This document shows positions 1 through 8,434 of a stretch of 64,000 nt of DNA, piece by piece. Numbering within the stretch: position 1 is the first letter of the stretch; each line of letters starts with the position of its first letter. Source of the DNA: Pseudostreptobacillus hongkongensis (lineage in GTDB: Bacteria > Fusobacteriota > Fusobacteriia > Fusobacteriales > Leptotrichiaceae); the NCBI RefSeq assembly GCF_001559795.1, contig NZ_LOHY01000001.1:1-64000 (forward strand), in the 5' to 3' direction. The position numbers were made by a program, and so were the translations under genes. The notes beneath the pieces were generated by a model. The model was not told where the DNA came from. It saw only the letters and a program-made list of their open reading frames with translations, and did not search any database.

Positions 1-22
1 TTCCTTTTTTTTTGCTTTTTAT

Positions 23-51
23 TTGAAAAAAATCATTAAAAATAGTATAAT
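23..51 (+). promoter_or_regulatory. sigma70-type promoter for murC
   Basis: TTGAAA (23-28), 17-bp spacer, TATAAT (46-51), followed by the murC Shine-Dalgarno GAGGAGG about 20 bp later. The T-run at 5-13 may be the tail of an upstream terminator outside the window. Confidence 0.7.
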
Positions 52-79
52 AAATATATTAAATATTTGAGGAGGCTAT

Positions 80-1420
80 ATGTCTAAAAAAGCTTTTTTC
101 AGTGGAATAAATGGAATAGGTATGAGTGGACTTGCACTAATACTTAAAGATCTTGGTTACACAGTTTGTGGATCAGATATAGTAGAAAAAGATATTACTT
201 CTGTATTAAGAAATAAAGGTATAGAGGTATATATAGGTCAAAAAGAAGAAAATATTAGTAATAAAGAGATAGATATGTATGTATATTCTACGGCAATAAA
301 GGAAAATAATCCTGAGTATATGTATGCAAAAAATAAAGGGATAAAGATGATGAGAAGAGGAGAATTACTTGCTGAAATTATGGATAAATTGCCTTTAGGT
401 ATAGCAGTTGCCGGAACTCATGGGAAAACAACAACTTCATCTTTAGCATCAGTTGCCTTTTTGAATGAAGACCCATATATAGCAGTTGGTGGAATAATAC
501 CAGAAATTGCATCAAATTCTAGAGTGGGTAAATCAGACTATTTTATAGCTGAAGCAGATGAAAGTGATAATTCATTTTTATACATGCACCCATATTATTC
601 AATAATTACTAATATTGAAGAAGATCATCTTGAATTTCATGGTAATTTAGAAAATATTATTAAATCATTTGAAAAATTTGTTTCTCAAACTAAAGATACT
701 GTAGTTGCATGTTTTGACAACGAAATAGTTAGAAACTTAGATTCAGATAATATAGCATTTTATTCAGTTGACGAAGAAAATGCTGATATAGTTGATATAT
801 ATGCTAAAAATATTAGAACAGAAAATTCACAAACTATATTTGAAGTAGTAAAATATGGAGAATCACTTGGAGAATTTAAATTATCAATACCGGGAATGCA
901 TAATGTTTCTAATGCTCTTGCAGTTATATTTATTGCTGATGAAGAAGGACTTGATTTGGAAGATGTTAAGAATAAAATTGAAAACTTTAGAGGAGCAAAT
1001 AGAAGATATCAAGTTATATATGATGAAGACTTTAGAGTTATTGATGATTATGCACATCATCCAACAGAAATTTTAGCAACTATTCGTGCAGCCAAAATGA
1101 ATGAAAAAAAGGAAATTAATGTTATTTTTGAACCACATAGATACAGTAGAACAAGTTTCTTTTTAAATGACTTTGCCAATAGTTTAAAAGAGGCAGATAG
1201 TATATCTCTTTTACCTATATATTCAGCAAGTGAAGAAAATATATATGATGTAAGTTCTGAAAAATTAGCAGATTTAATAGGGAATCATTGTGATGTTTAT
1301 TCTAAAGAGGAATTAATAGAAAAATTATTAAAAGAAGATAAAAAAGGAAAAGTATACATATTTATGGGTGCAGGTAGTGTTTCTAGTTTTGCACATGAAT
1401 TTGTAAGGAGGCTAAAATGA
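80..1420 (+). CDS. murC: UDP-N-acetylmuramate--L-alanine ligase MurC
   Basis: Cytoplasmic ATP-dependent ligase that adds L-Ala to UDP-MurNAc in peptidoglycan precursor synthesis. The N-terminal nucleotide-binding fold begins with the MurC-type GINGIGMSGLA motif. The Mur ligase ATP loop GTHGKTTTS lies near residues 113-121, and the central EADESD and the C-terminal FEPHRYSR and GAGS motifs are in place. The length of 446 aa is normal for the family. A strong GAGGAGG lies 7-8 bp before the ATG, and a promoter lies just upstream. The stop overlaps the murB start by 4 bp (ATGA), so the two are translationally coupled. Confidence 0.95.
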   Translation: MSKKAFFSGINGIGMSGLALILKDLGYTVCGSDIVEKDITSVLRNKGIEVYIGQKEENISNKEIDMYVYSTAIKENNPEYMYAKNKGIKMMRRGELLAEIMDKLPLGIAVAGTHGKTTTSSLASVAFLNEDPYIAVGGIIPEIASNSRVGKSDYFIAEADESDNSFLYMHPYYSIITNIEEDHLEFHGNLENIIKSFEKFVSQTKDTVVACFDNEIVRNLDSDNIAFYSVDEENADIVDIYAKNIRTENSQTIFEVVKYGESLGEFKLSIPGMHNVSNALAVIFIADEEGLDLEDVKNKIENFRGANRRYQVIYDEDFRVIDDYAHHPTEILATIRAAKMNEKKEINVIFEPHRYSRTSFFLNDFANSLKEADSISLLPIYSASEENIYDVSSEKLADLIGNHCDVYSKEELIEKLLKEDKKGKVYIFMGAGSVSSFAHEFVRRLK

Positions 1421-2268
1421 GAATTTTAGAAAATATTTCAATGAAAGACTATTCTAACATGCGTGTTGGAGGTATTGCAAAGGAATTAATATTTATAGAA
1501 GATAAAAATGAATTATTAGAAGTATTTAATACAAGAAATAGGATATTTGTTATAGGGAATGGAACTAATACTTTAATTTCTGATTCATATTTAGATATTT
1601 CATTTGTTACTTTAAAGGATATGAAAGATATATTAATAGAAAAAGTTGAAAATGGTACATATTTTGTAAGAGCATATGCAGGAGTAGATTTTTTTGATTT
1701 CATAGATTTTATGCGTGATGAAGATTTATCTGGAATAGAGAATATGAGCGGTATACCTGGAAGTTTTGGTGGAATTACTAATATGAATGCTGGAGCTTAT
1801 GGTACAGAAATTTTTGATGTAGTTGAAGAAGTAGAAGTTTTTGAACCAGGTGTAGGTATAAGGGTATTAAGTAAAGATGAGCTAGGATCTAAGTATAGAA
1901 GTACGTTAATAAAGGAAAATAAATGGCTAGTTGTATCTACTTTAATTAAATTGAAAAAAGGATTTGATAAAGAAGCAAGTGAAGATAAATTAAATCAAAG
2001 AAAGAACAAGCACCCACTACATTTACCAAATCTTGGGTCAACATTTAAAAATCCGACAGGAACATTTGCAGCACAGCTTATATCTGACTGTGGACTTAAG
2101 GAATATAGGGTTGGAGATGCACAGATATCACCTATACATCCTAATTTTGTTACTAATTTGGGAAATGCAACATTTAATGACATATTACAATTGATAGAAG
2201 ATGTAAAAAAAGTTGTGTTAGAAAAAACTAATATACAATTAGAAACAGAAATAATTATATTAAAATAA
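1417..2268 (+). CDS. murB: UDP-N-acetylenolpyruvoylglucosamine reductase MurB
   Basis: FAD/NADPH enzyme converting UDP-GlcNAc-enolpyruvate to UDP-MurNAc. The FAD-binding region contains IGNGTNTL and GIPGSFGGITNMNAGAYG. The C-terminal part has LGSTFKNP (the catalytic serine region), ISPIHPNFVTN and a final glutamate in ETEI, as in MurB. The length of 283 aa fits the shorter MurB class. It overlaps murC by 4 bp, and an AAGGAGG site within murC precedes it. Its product is the direct substrate of MurC. Confidence 0.95.
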   Translation: MRILENISMKDYSNMRVGGIAKELIFIEDKNELLEVFNTRNRIFVIGNGTNTLISDSYLDISFVTLKDMKDILIEKVENGTYFVRAYAGVDFFDFIDFMRDEDLSGIENMSGIPGSFGGITNMNAGAYGTEIFDVVEEVEVFEPGVGIRVLSKDELGSKYRSTLIKENKWLVVSTLIKLKKGFDKEASEDKLNQRKNKHPLHLPNLGSTFKNPTGTFAAQLISDCGLKEYRVGDAQISPIHPNFVTNLGNATFNDILQLIEDVKKVVLEKTNIQLETEIIILK

Positions 2269-2279
2269 GGAGAGAAGTT

Positions 2280-3875
2280 ATGAGAAAAATGTTATTGGCA
2301 ATTTCATTGTTACAAATTTTAACAGTTGCAGAAGTAAATGGGAGTTTTGAGTTTTATAACAATAATAGTTATGAAATTGAAAATAAGAAGAATGAATCAA
2401 AGGTGGGATTAAAAACGAATCTTAAATTTCCTGTTTTGGAGATTGGGGCAGATGTAGAAACTAAATCTAGAAATATTTTACAAAGTATGAAGGATAATTC
2501 AAATATTTATTTAAAATTTAATTATATAGATAACTATATTAAAGCAAAATATATGACAAAAGGTGAAACTGAATTAGAGGGGAATATAGGGTATGAGAAA
2601 TATATAGGATATAACTTAAATGTGAAATTACCAAATAATAAAAAGAATATACAATTAAGTCATAAAATAAGTTCTAGTTATAAACCTATACCAGAGGTTG
2701 AAATAGGTGCAAATATTCTTGTTAATCATGCTATAAATAGCAATAAGTTGGATTATAAGGATTTATTATTTAATGAAGATAAAACTTTAAATAATGGAAT
2801 ATTATCTCATTCTTATGAACTATATGGTAAATATTTAGGTATAGAAGGATTAGAATTAGAAGCAGCTCTTTTATATCAAAATGTTATTGAAAAAGATTCA
2901 GCGAAAAAATTATATAAATCATTATGGGAACAATTATCTGAGTATAACTTAGTAGTGAAAAAATTAACATCAGAATATATAAAAAACATAGGTATTGTTT
3001 CAAAATCTATGGGAGAACTTGATAAAAAAATTCATAGTACAAAAGATATAGAACAAATACTTATTGAAGAAAAAAATACTATTACAAAAGAAATTGTAAC
3101 TTTAGCTAATGAAGTAGACTCTTTGTTAAAAGAAGAGGAAGGTCTAAAACAAAGAATAAAAGAAATAGAAGCTGAAATAGAGTCAGAAACTAATCAAACT
3201 GAAAAACAAAGAAAACAAGAAGAATTAAAAGATAAACAAAAAGAACTTGAAGAAAAACATAAAATTGTTTTAGAAAAAAAACCAGTGCTTGTAGATAAGT
3301 TAGCAAAATTAAAAAATAAAGATAAAGAGCTAAGAGAAAATAGGCTTGAATTAAGTAAGGCTGAATTATTAAAAGCACAACAATTAGAATCTTTAAGAGA
3401 ACAATATGAAAGATTAAATAAATATAAAGAAAAATCTAAAGAGAATTATAAAGAATATTTAGCTAAATTACAAAAGCAAAAAATGGATAATAAAAAGATA
3501 AATACACATTATTTTGGAACGAAATTAATGGCTAAATATAAAGGAATTAAAAATGGAGAATTTGATTTTGTTACAGTATTAGGTGGAGTTTATTCTGAAA
3601 AAGATTCTAAATTTGATAAATATATTAAAGTAGAGACAAATGCTAAATATGAACAAATGATAAATAGAGATCTTTCTATTATTCCAGAATTTTCAGGAAA
3701 AATTAAGTTAGCTAAAACACTAGATGCTATTTTAGAACCTAAATTAGGATTAAATTTGAGATTAAGTAATAATTTGAACTTTGATAGTAAAATATCAACG
3801 CCTATTAATTTTGATATTAATGGTTATAAAAGTACAGGAATAAAAACAGATTTTATTCTTAAATATAATTGGTAA
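2280..3875 (+). CDS. predicted outer-membrane beta-barrel protein interrupted by a coiled coil
   Basis: No named family recognised. Three zones can be seen. A signal-peptide-like start (MRKMLLAISLLQILTVAEVNG) leads into about 185 residues of alternating, aromatic-rich beta-strand-like sequence. Residues about 205-405 are almost purely Lys/Glu/Leu-rich helical coiled coil. The last ~125 residues return to amphipathic beta strands ending in LKYNW, an aromatic end typical of BAM substrates. I infer an outer-membrane protein whose barrel is interrupted by a long helical hairpin in the periplasm or at the surface. It follows murB by 11 bp with AGGAGAG and may be cotranscribed. Alternatives are a periplasm-spanning tether or an envelope-spacing protein. 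Confidence 0.6.
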   Translation: MRKMLLAISLLQILTVAEVNGSFEFYNNNSYEIENKKNESKVGLKTNLKFPVLEIGADVETKSRNILQSMKDNSNIYLKFNYIDNYIKAKYMTKGETELEGNIGYEKYIGYNLNVKLPNNKKNIQLSHKISSSYKPIPEVEIGANILVNHAINSNKLDYKDLLFNEDKTLNNGILSHSYELYGKYLGIEGLELEAALLYQNVIEKDSAKKLYKSLWEQLSEYNLVVKKLTSEYIKNIGIVSKSMGELDKKIHSTKDIEQILIEEKNTITKEIVTLANEVDSLLKEEEGLKQRIKEIEAEIESETNQTEKQRKQEELKDKQKELEEKHKIVLEKKPVLVDKLAKLKNKDKELRENRLELSKAELLKAQQLESLREQYERLNKYKEKSKENYKEYLAKLQKQKMDNKKINTHYFGTKLMAKYKGIKNGEFDFVTVLGGVYSEKDSKFDKYIKVETNAKYEQMINRDLSIIPEFSGKIKLAKTLDAILEPKLGLNLRLSNNLNFDSKISTPINFDINGYKSTGIKTDFILKYNW

Positions 3876-3896
3876 TAACTTGTAAAAGAAAAATGC

Positions 3897-3925
3897 TTGA
3901 CAAAGATACTGTTTTGGTATAAAAT
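3897..3925 (+). promoter_or_regulatory. promoter for the rpmH-rnpA cluster
   Basis: TTGACA (3897-3902), 17-bp spacer, TAAAAT (3920-3925; TATAAA at 3918 overlaps it). It lies 47 bp upstream of the rpmH ATG. Confidence 0.8.
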
Positions 3926-3971
3926 AGAGAATGTATTACAATGTTTTAAAAAAGAAAGGAAATAAAATAAG

Positions 3972-4106
3972 ATGAAAAGAACATATCAACCAAATAAGAG
4001 AAAAAGAAAAATGGATCATGGATTTAGATTAAGAATGAAAACTAAGAGTGGAAGAAACGTTCTTAGTAGAAGAAGAGCAAAAGGAAGAGCTAAATTATCT
4101 GCATAA
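3972..4106 (+). CDS. rpmH: 50S ribosomal protein L34
   Basis: A 44-residue Arg/Lys-rich protein beginning [19 protein letters not shown] and ending with the L34 [10 protein letters not shown]-type tail. This is the full expected length. AAAGAAAGGAAA precedes the ATG, with a strong promoter upstream. It is a structural component of the large ribosomal subunit, and the rpmH-rnpA-yidD-yidC-jag-mnmE order after it is the widely conserved bacterial one. No dnaA or origin is visible upstream; a membrane-protein gene is there instead. Confidence 0.95.
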   Translation: MKRTYQPNKRKRKMDHGFRLRMKTKSGRNVLSRRRAKGRAKLSA

Positions 4107-4132
4107 CCGGTACTATTTAACCGGTTTTTTTT
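4105..4132 (+). terminator. intrinsic terminator or attenuator between rpmH and rnpA
   Basis: Stem AACCGG (4105-4110) pairs with CCGGTT (4121-4126) around a 10-nt loop, followed by a run of T. The hairpin starts within the rpmH stop codon and sits just before rnpA, so partial read-through would set L34 in excess over RNase P protein. That role is inferred. Confidence 0.65.
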
Positions 4133-4149
4133 AAAAGATGGAGCTAAAT

Positions 4150-4500
4150 ATGAATAAGTTAAGAAAAAATAAGGAATTCAATAGAGTATATAACAGAGGA
4201 AAAAGGATAAATGGTAAATATATATTGTTATTTGAATATAGATCAAATGAGCAAAAATTTGGTGTAGTTGCTAGTAAAAAAGCAGGAAACTCAGTTTATA
4301 GATCTCGTGCAAAAAGACTTATGAGAGAAGCTATAAGGTTAAATTTAGAAAATTTTAAACCAAATTTTGAGTATATTTTAGTTATTAAAAGTATATTTAA
4401 AGATAAATTTGATGAAATTAAATACATAGATATAGAAAAGGATTTATTAAACATATTAAGGAGAAATAGAAATGAAAAAAATAGTAATATTTCTAATTAG
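4150..4500 (+). CDS. rnpA: ribonuclease P protein component
   Basis: Protein cofactor of RNase P, which matures tRNA 5' ends. [19 protein letters not shown] at the N-terminus and [19 protein letters not shown], the RNP-box-like basic helix, identify the family. I choose the ATG at 4150 rather than the in-frame ATG at 4138, because the GGAG of a usable Shine-Dalgarno lies between them (4139-4143). This gives a 116-aa protein of standard size. Its 3' end overlaps yidD by 29 bp. Confidence 0.93.
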   Translation: MNKLRKNKEFNRVYNRGKRINGKYILLFEYRSNEQKFGVVASKKAGNSVYRSRAKRLMREAIRLNLENFKPNFEYILVIKSIFKDKFDEIKYIDIEKDLLNILRRNRNEKNSNISN

Positions 4501-4681
4501 TTTGTATCAAAGATACATATCTAGATATACTCCACGTGCATGTAGATTTCATCCAACTTGTTCTGAATATTCAAAACAAGCTGTTATTAAATATGGAGTA
4601 ATTAAAGGAACATATTTAGCTATAAAAAGAATATCAAAGTGTCATCCCTTCAATGATGGAGGTTATGACCCTTTAGTGTAG
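4472..4681 (+). CDS. yidD: membrane protein insertion efficiency factor YidD
   Basis: A 69-aa protein with the YidD signature: [23 protein letters not shown] followed by [15 protein letters not shown] and the terminal GGYDPL. The three conserved cysteines are present. It is thought to help YidC-dependent membrane insertion. It overlaps rnpA by 29 bp and sits 15 bp before yidC. AAGGAGA inside rnpA serves as its ribosome-binding site. Confidence 0.93.
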   Translation: MKKIVIFLISLYQRYISRYTPRACRFHPTCSEYSKQAVIKYGVIKGTYLAIKRISKCHPFNDGGYDPLV

Positions 4682-4696
4682 AAAGGAAAATGATAT

Positions 4697-5368
4697 ATGT
4701 TAGGTTTTTTAAAGGTACCTTTTTTAGTAGATATAGCTGTAGCTATATTAAATACTATTTATAATTTGGTAGGAAGTTATGGAATAGCTATAATTCTTAC
4801 AACTTGTATAGTTAGATTGGCAATGTTACCTTTAACATTGAAACAAGAAAAGTCTATGTTAAAAATGAAAGAACTTCAACCCAAAATAGACGCACTTAAA
4901 GAAAAATATGGTAATGATAAAGAAATGTTAAATAGAAAAACAGTTGAATTATATCAACAAGAAAAAGTAAACCCTGCTGGAGGATGTTTACCCGTATTAA
5001 TTCAATTACCTATATTTGTTGCGCTATATTCCGCATTTAGAGATGGAGCTATACCGATAGATGCTTCATTTTTAGGATTTAAATTATCAGAAGTTGATGC
5101 TTTAATAAAATTAGGATCAATTTCTATAAATGTATTACCTATACTTACAGCTATAGTAACTTTATGGCAACAAAAAATGATGCAAGTTGGTGGAAGTGAA
5201 GCTAAAGATGCTACAACTCAATCTATGCAAACTATGATGTATACTATGCCTATAATGATGTTATTTATATTCTATAGACAACCATCAGGTTTAAACCTAT
5301 ATTTCTTAGCTAACTCAGTATTATCAGTACTACAACAATATTATGTACTTAGTAGGAGAAATAAATAA
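4697..5368 (+). CDS. yidC: membrane protein insertase YidC (short form)
   Basis: Oxa1/YidC-family insertase. About five hydrophobic segments, the conserved arginine in the first core helix (CIVRLAMLPL) and GGCLPVLIQLPIFVALYSAF identify it. At 223 aa it lacks the large periplasmic P1 domain of proteobacterial YidC, although this organism appears to have an outer membrane. It starts directly with the first transmembrane region and has no clear lipobox, unlike Gram-positive SpoIIIJ. The stop overlaps the jag start by 1 bp. Confidence 0.92.
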   Translation: MLGFLKVPFLVDIAVAILNTIYNLVGSYGIAIILTTCIVRLAMLPLTLKQEKSMLKMKELQPKIDALKEKYGNDKEMLNRKTVELYQQEKVNPAGGCLPVLIQLPIFVALYSAFRDGAIPIDASFLGFKLSEVDALIKLGSISINVLPILTAIVTLWQQKMMQVGGSEAKDATTQSMQTMMYTMPIMMLFIFYRQPSGLNLYFLANSVLSVLQQYYVLSRRNK

Positions 5369-6123
5369 TGGAAAAATTAATATTACGTTCAAAAAGTGAA
5401 GCAGAATTAAAAGAAAAAGTAAAAAATATGTTAACTTTAAATGAAGATGAGGCTATAGAAATAGTTGAATTAAGTAAGCCTTTTAAATTCTTATTTTTCT
5501 TTAAAGATGGAGAGTATGAAGTTAAAATAGTTAAAAAATCTGAAATAACTAATAAATCTCCTAAAAAAGAAAAAATAAATGAAAAGGTTAATAAGCCTGA
5601 AGTTAAAGTTAATTTAGAAAAGGTGGAAAAGCCTAAAAAGGTAGAAAATAAAGAAAATAAAGTAGAAAAAAATATAAAAATTTCAGAAAGACTAAATGTT
5701 GTTATTAAAGAATTTCTTGCTGTTTCTAATTTAGATGTTAAAATAGAAAGTATTAAAGTTAAAGATAATGTATATAACATAGATTTAGTTGGTGATGATA
5801 TTAGATATATTATAGGGGAAAAAGGAATTGCACTTTCATCATTAGAATATTTATTAATGTCACTTGAAGAATTTAAACATGTTAAGATCTTTATAGATTC
5901 TAATAATTATAAAGAAAAAAGAGAAGGAATTTTAAGAGAACTTGCTAATAAGACAGCTAAAAATGTTTTAAAAACACAAAGAAAAGTAAAGTTAAATCCT
6001 ATGAATTCAAGAGAAAGAAAAATTATTCATGAGGAAATTAGTAAAATTCCTGGACTTGAAACAGTAAGTGTTGGAGTAGAGCCAAAAAGATGTTTAATAA
6101 TTAAATTGAAGAATAAAAAATAG
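5368..6123 (+). CDS. jag: Jag/KhpB-type RNA-binding protein
   Basis: Three-part protein of 251 aa. An N-terminal Jag-N domain (about 1-55) is followed by a Lys/Pro/Glu-rich linker (about 60-105), a KH-like domain with the GEKG loop ([17 protein letters not shown]), and a C-terminal R3H domain ([15 protein letters not shown]). The family binds RNA and is linked to cell-elongation control in Firmicutes. It overlaps yidC by 1 bp, which implies coupling. The last gene before a strong terminator. Confidence 0.88.
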   Translation: MEKLILRSKSEAELKEKVKNMLTLNEDEAIEIVELSKPFKFLFFFKDGEYEVKIVKKSEITNKSPKKEKINEKVNKPEVKVNLEKVEKPKKVENKENKVEKNIKISERLNVVIKEFLAVSNLDVKIESIKVKDNVYNIDLVGDDIRYIIGEKGIALSSLEYLLMSLEEFKHVKIFIDSNNYKEKREGILRELANKTAKNVLKTQRKVKLNPMNSRERKIIHEEISKIPGLETVSVGVEPKRCLIIKLKNKK

Positions 6124-6125
6124 TT

Positions 6126-6149
6126 AAGAGCCCTCTGGGCTCTTATTTT
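6126..6149 (+). terminator. terminator after jag
   Basis: Perfect 8-bp stem AAGAGCCC / GGGCTCTT (6126-6133 and 6137-6144) with a TCT loop, followed by ATTTT. It closes the rpmH-jag unit directly upstream of mnmE. Confidence 0.8.
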
Positions 6150-6164
6150 GGAGGGAATATGTTG

Positions 6165-7529
6165 ATGTTTGATACAATAGCTGCAATCTCTACAGCTCGT
6201 GGAGAATCAGGTATAGGTATAGTTAGAATTTCTGGAGATAAGGCCTTTGAGATATTAGATAAAATTTTTAGACCTATTAAAGAGGGTAAAGATTTAGGAA
6301 ACTACAAATTAAATTATGGACATATTTATGATGGAGATAAGTTAATAGATGAAGTTTTGGTTAGTAGAATGAAGGGACCAAGATCATATACTACAGAAGA
6401 TATAGTTGAAATAAATTGTCACGGGGGATATGTAACTACTAAAAAAATACTTGAAGTAACCTTAAAAAAAGGAGCAAGACTTGCTGAAATTGGTGAGTTT
6501 ACTAAACGTGCTTTTATGAATGGAAGAATAGATTTATCTCAAGCAGAAGCTGTTATAGATATTATTCATGGTAAAACAGAAAGATCGGTTTCTTTATCTC
6601 TTGATCAGCTAAAGGGTAGTTTAAGAGACCAAATAAAGGAATTTAAAGAAGCATTTTTAGATATAACAGCACACGTAAATGTAGTTATGGATTATCCTGA
6701 AGAGGGAATAGATGATCCCCTTCCTAAAGAGTTAAGAGAAAAATTAGAGAATGTATACTCTAAAGCAGATGTTTTAATTAATTCTTATGATAAAGGTAAA
6801 AAGATAAAAGAAGGGATAAAAACAGTAATAGTGGGTAAACCTAATGTAGGTAAATCTACATTATTAAATACTTTACTTCAAGAAGAAAGAGCTATAGTTA
6901 CTCATATTCCAGGAACTACACGTGATATTATTGAAGAAATAATAAATATTAAAGGAATACCTTTGGTATTAGTTGATACTGCTGGTATTAGAGAAACAGA
7001 AGATATAGTTGAAAATATAGGGGTACAAAAATCTTTAGAATTAATTGAAGTGGCTGATCTTGTTTTACTTGTACTTGATAGTTCAAGAACTCTTGATGAA
7101 GAAGATAGTAAGGTTATTGAAAAAATAAAGGCACTAGGTAAACAAGTAATAGTGTTATTAAATAAAATAGATTTAGAAAGAAAGTTAGATATAAGTAAAT
7201 ATAATTTAGAAAATGTTGTTGAAATATCAGCTCAAAAAAATATAGGTATAGAAGATATGGAAGAAAAAATATATAACTATATTACAGATAATGATATAGA
7301 AGATACATCAGAAAAATTAATATTAACAAATATTAGACACAAAACTGCTCTTGAAAAGACAAAAGAATCTATTAAAAATATATTTGAAACTATAGATATG
7401 GGTCTTCCACTTGATTTAATATCTGTAGATTTAAAAGAAGGACTTGATTCACTTTCTGAAATTACAGGTGAAATTACTAGTGAAGATGTTCTAGATCATA
7501 TATTTGCCAAATTCTGTGTAGGGAAATAG
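6165..7529 (+). CDS. mnmE: tRNA uridine-5-carboxymethylaminomethyl GTPase MnmE
   Basis: With MnmG this GTPase modifies U34 of several tRNAs. [24 protein letters not shown] is the tetrahydrofolate-binding N-domain. The G domain has G1 [11 protein letters not shown]3 DTAG and G4 NKID. The protein ends FCVGK, matching the family C-terminal FCIGK with its catalytic cysteine. The ATG at 6165 is preferred over 6159 because GGAGGG (6150-6155) is then 9 bp away instead of 3, and MDTIAA-type starts are usual. Confidence 0.94.
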   Translation: MFDTIAAISTARGESGIGIVRISGDKAFEILDKIFRPIKEGKDLGNYKLNYGHIYDGDKLIDEVLVSRMKGPRSYTTEDIVEINCHGGYVTTKKILEVTLKKGARLAEIGEFTKRAFMNGRIDLSQAEAVIDIIHGKTERSVSLSLDQLKGSLRDQIKEFKEAFLDITAHVNVVMDYPEEGIDDPLPKELREKLENVYSKADVLINSYDKGKKIKEGIKTVIVGKPNVGKSTLLNTLLQEERAIVTHIPGTTRDIIEEIINIKGIPLVLVDTAGIRETEDIVENIGVQKSLELIEVADLVLLVLDSSRTLDEEDSKVIEKIKALGKQVIVLLNKIDLERKLDISKYNLENVVEISAQKNIGIEDMEEKIYNYITDNDIEDTSEKLILTNIRHKTALEKTKESIKNIFETIDMGLPLDLISVDLKEGLDSLSEITGEITSEDVLDHIFAKFCVGK

Positions 7530-7566
7530 TAAAATTATTTAAATTTGAAAAAAATTAGTATGAAAA

Positions 7567-7613
7567 TAGGTTGTATTACTTTATTAATAAGGATTTTACG
7601 ACCTAATTTTTTT
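7567..7613 (+). terminator. terminator after mnmE
   Basis: TAGGTTGTA (7567-7575) pairs with TACGACCTA (7597-7605) with one G-U pair around a 21-nt loop, followed by ATTTTTTT. The rest of the 239-bp gap holds the ftsQ promoter. Confidence 0.65.
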
Positions 7614-7705
7614 AAAAAATTATATGCCAACTTTTAATGAAATAAATATATTTTTTGACTTTTTTATTATATTTTTATTTTAAACTACAATATCAATAAT
7701 TTTAG

Positions 7706-7734
7706 TAGACAAATGCCTTTAAATATTGTATACT
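7706..7734 (+). promoter_or_regulatory. promoter for ftsQ-ftsZ
   Basis: TAGACA (7706-7711), 17-bp spacer, TATACT (7729-7734), 34 bp before the preferred ftsQ start. Confidence 0.6.
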
Positions 7735-7768
7735 TTAATATAATATATTGATATGGAAGGGGAAAATT

Positions 7769-8422
7769 TTGAAAAATATAGTTAGATTATTTTTTCTAAT
7801 ACTCTTTGTATATTGTACTTTTTTATTCATAGAAAGTGATTTTTTTATTGTTAAAAATATTCAAATCGAAGGAAACTATAATCTTGTAAAAGATGATATA
7901 GTTAAAAAATTAGATAATATTAAAGGAGATTCTTTATTCTATATTAATGCAAGTAGGTTAGAAGGTATAATTGAGGATGATATTAGAGTTGAAAGTGCTA
8001 AAATATCAAGAAAGTTTCCGGATACAATAAAAATTAAAATAGAGGAAAGAAAACCTATTGCTATAGTATATTCTAATGGAAATTATTTTTATGTAGACGA
8101 AGGTCTTAATTTGTTTGCTTTATATAAAGAAATTAAGGATACTGGAGTTCCAATAATTAATATTCCAAAGGAAGATGAAATAGAAGAATTTAAGATTATG
8201 TTAAAAACTTTAAGAGATACACAATTCTACAATACTATTTCAGAAATATATAAGGGAGATAAAATGTATATTTTAACTCTATTAGATGGAACTAATGTAT
8301 ATATTGATAAAAATGTGAGTTTGAAAAAATATAATATTGCATATAAGATATATGTAGATGAAAGTGTTAATAAAGATATTGAATATATTGATTTAAGATT
8401 TAAGGATATAATAGTTAAGTAA
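7769..8422 (+). CDS. ftsQ: cell division protein FtsQ/DivIB
   Basis: Single-pass bitopic protein of the divisome: short cytoplasmic tail, one transmembrane helix (about residues 5-24), then a POTRA domain (FFIVKNIQIEGNYNLVKDDIVKKL, with SRKFPDTIKIKIEERKPIAIV) and the FtsQ beta domain. The start is taken as TTG at 7769, six bases after GGAAGGGG; an upstream in-frame TTG at 7748 has no good ribosome site. The 217-aa product is short but complete for DivIB. It is followed 12 bp later by ftsZ, with no ftsA between. Confidence 0.82.
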   Translation: MKNIVRLFFLILFVYCTFLFIESDFFIVKNIQIEGNYNLVKDDIVKKLDNIKGDSLFYINASRLEGIIEDDIRVESAKISRKFPDTIKIKIEERKPIAIVYSNGNYFYVDEGLNLFALYKEIKDTGVPIINIPKEDEIEEFKIMLKTLRDTQFYNTISEIYKGDKMYILTLLDGTNVYIDKNVSLKKYNIAYKIYVDESVNKDIEYIDLRFKDIIVK

Positions 8423-8434
8423 TCAGGAGGAAGT

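Noticed and set aside
3876-4150. Replication origin next to rpmH
   Set aside because: dnaA is absent, no cluster of DnaA-box-like sequences was seen, and upstream is a membrane-protein gene. The gap is only about 96 bp.
5349-5780. Minus-strand open frame opposite yidC/jag
   Set aside because: It is antisense to the Lys/Glu-rich jag gene, is Ser/Leu/Phe-rich as expected for the complement, has no ribosome site and overlaps a confident gene completely.
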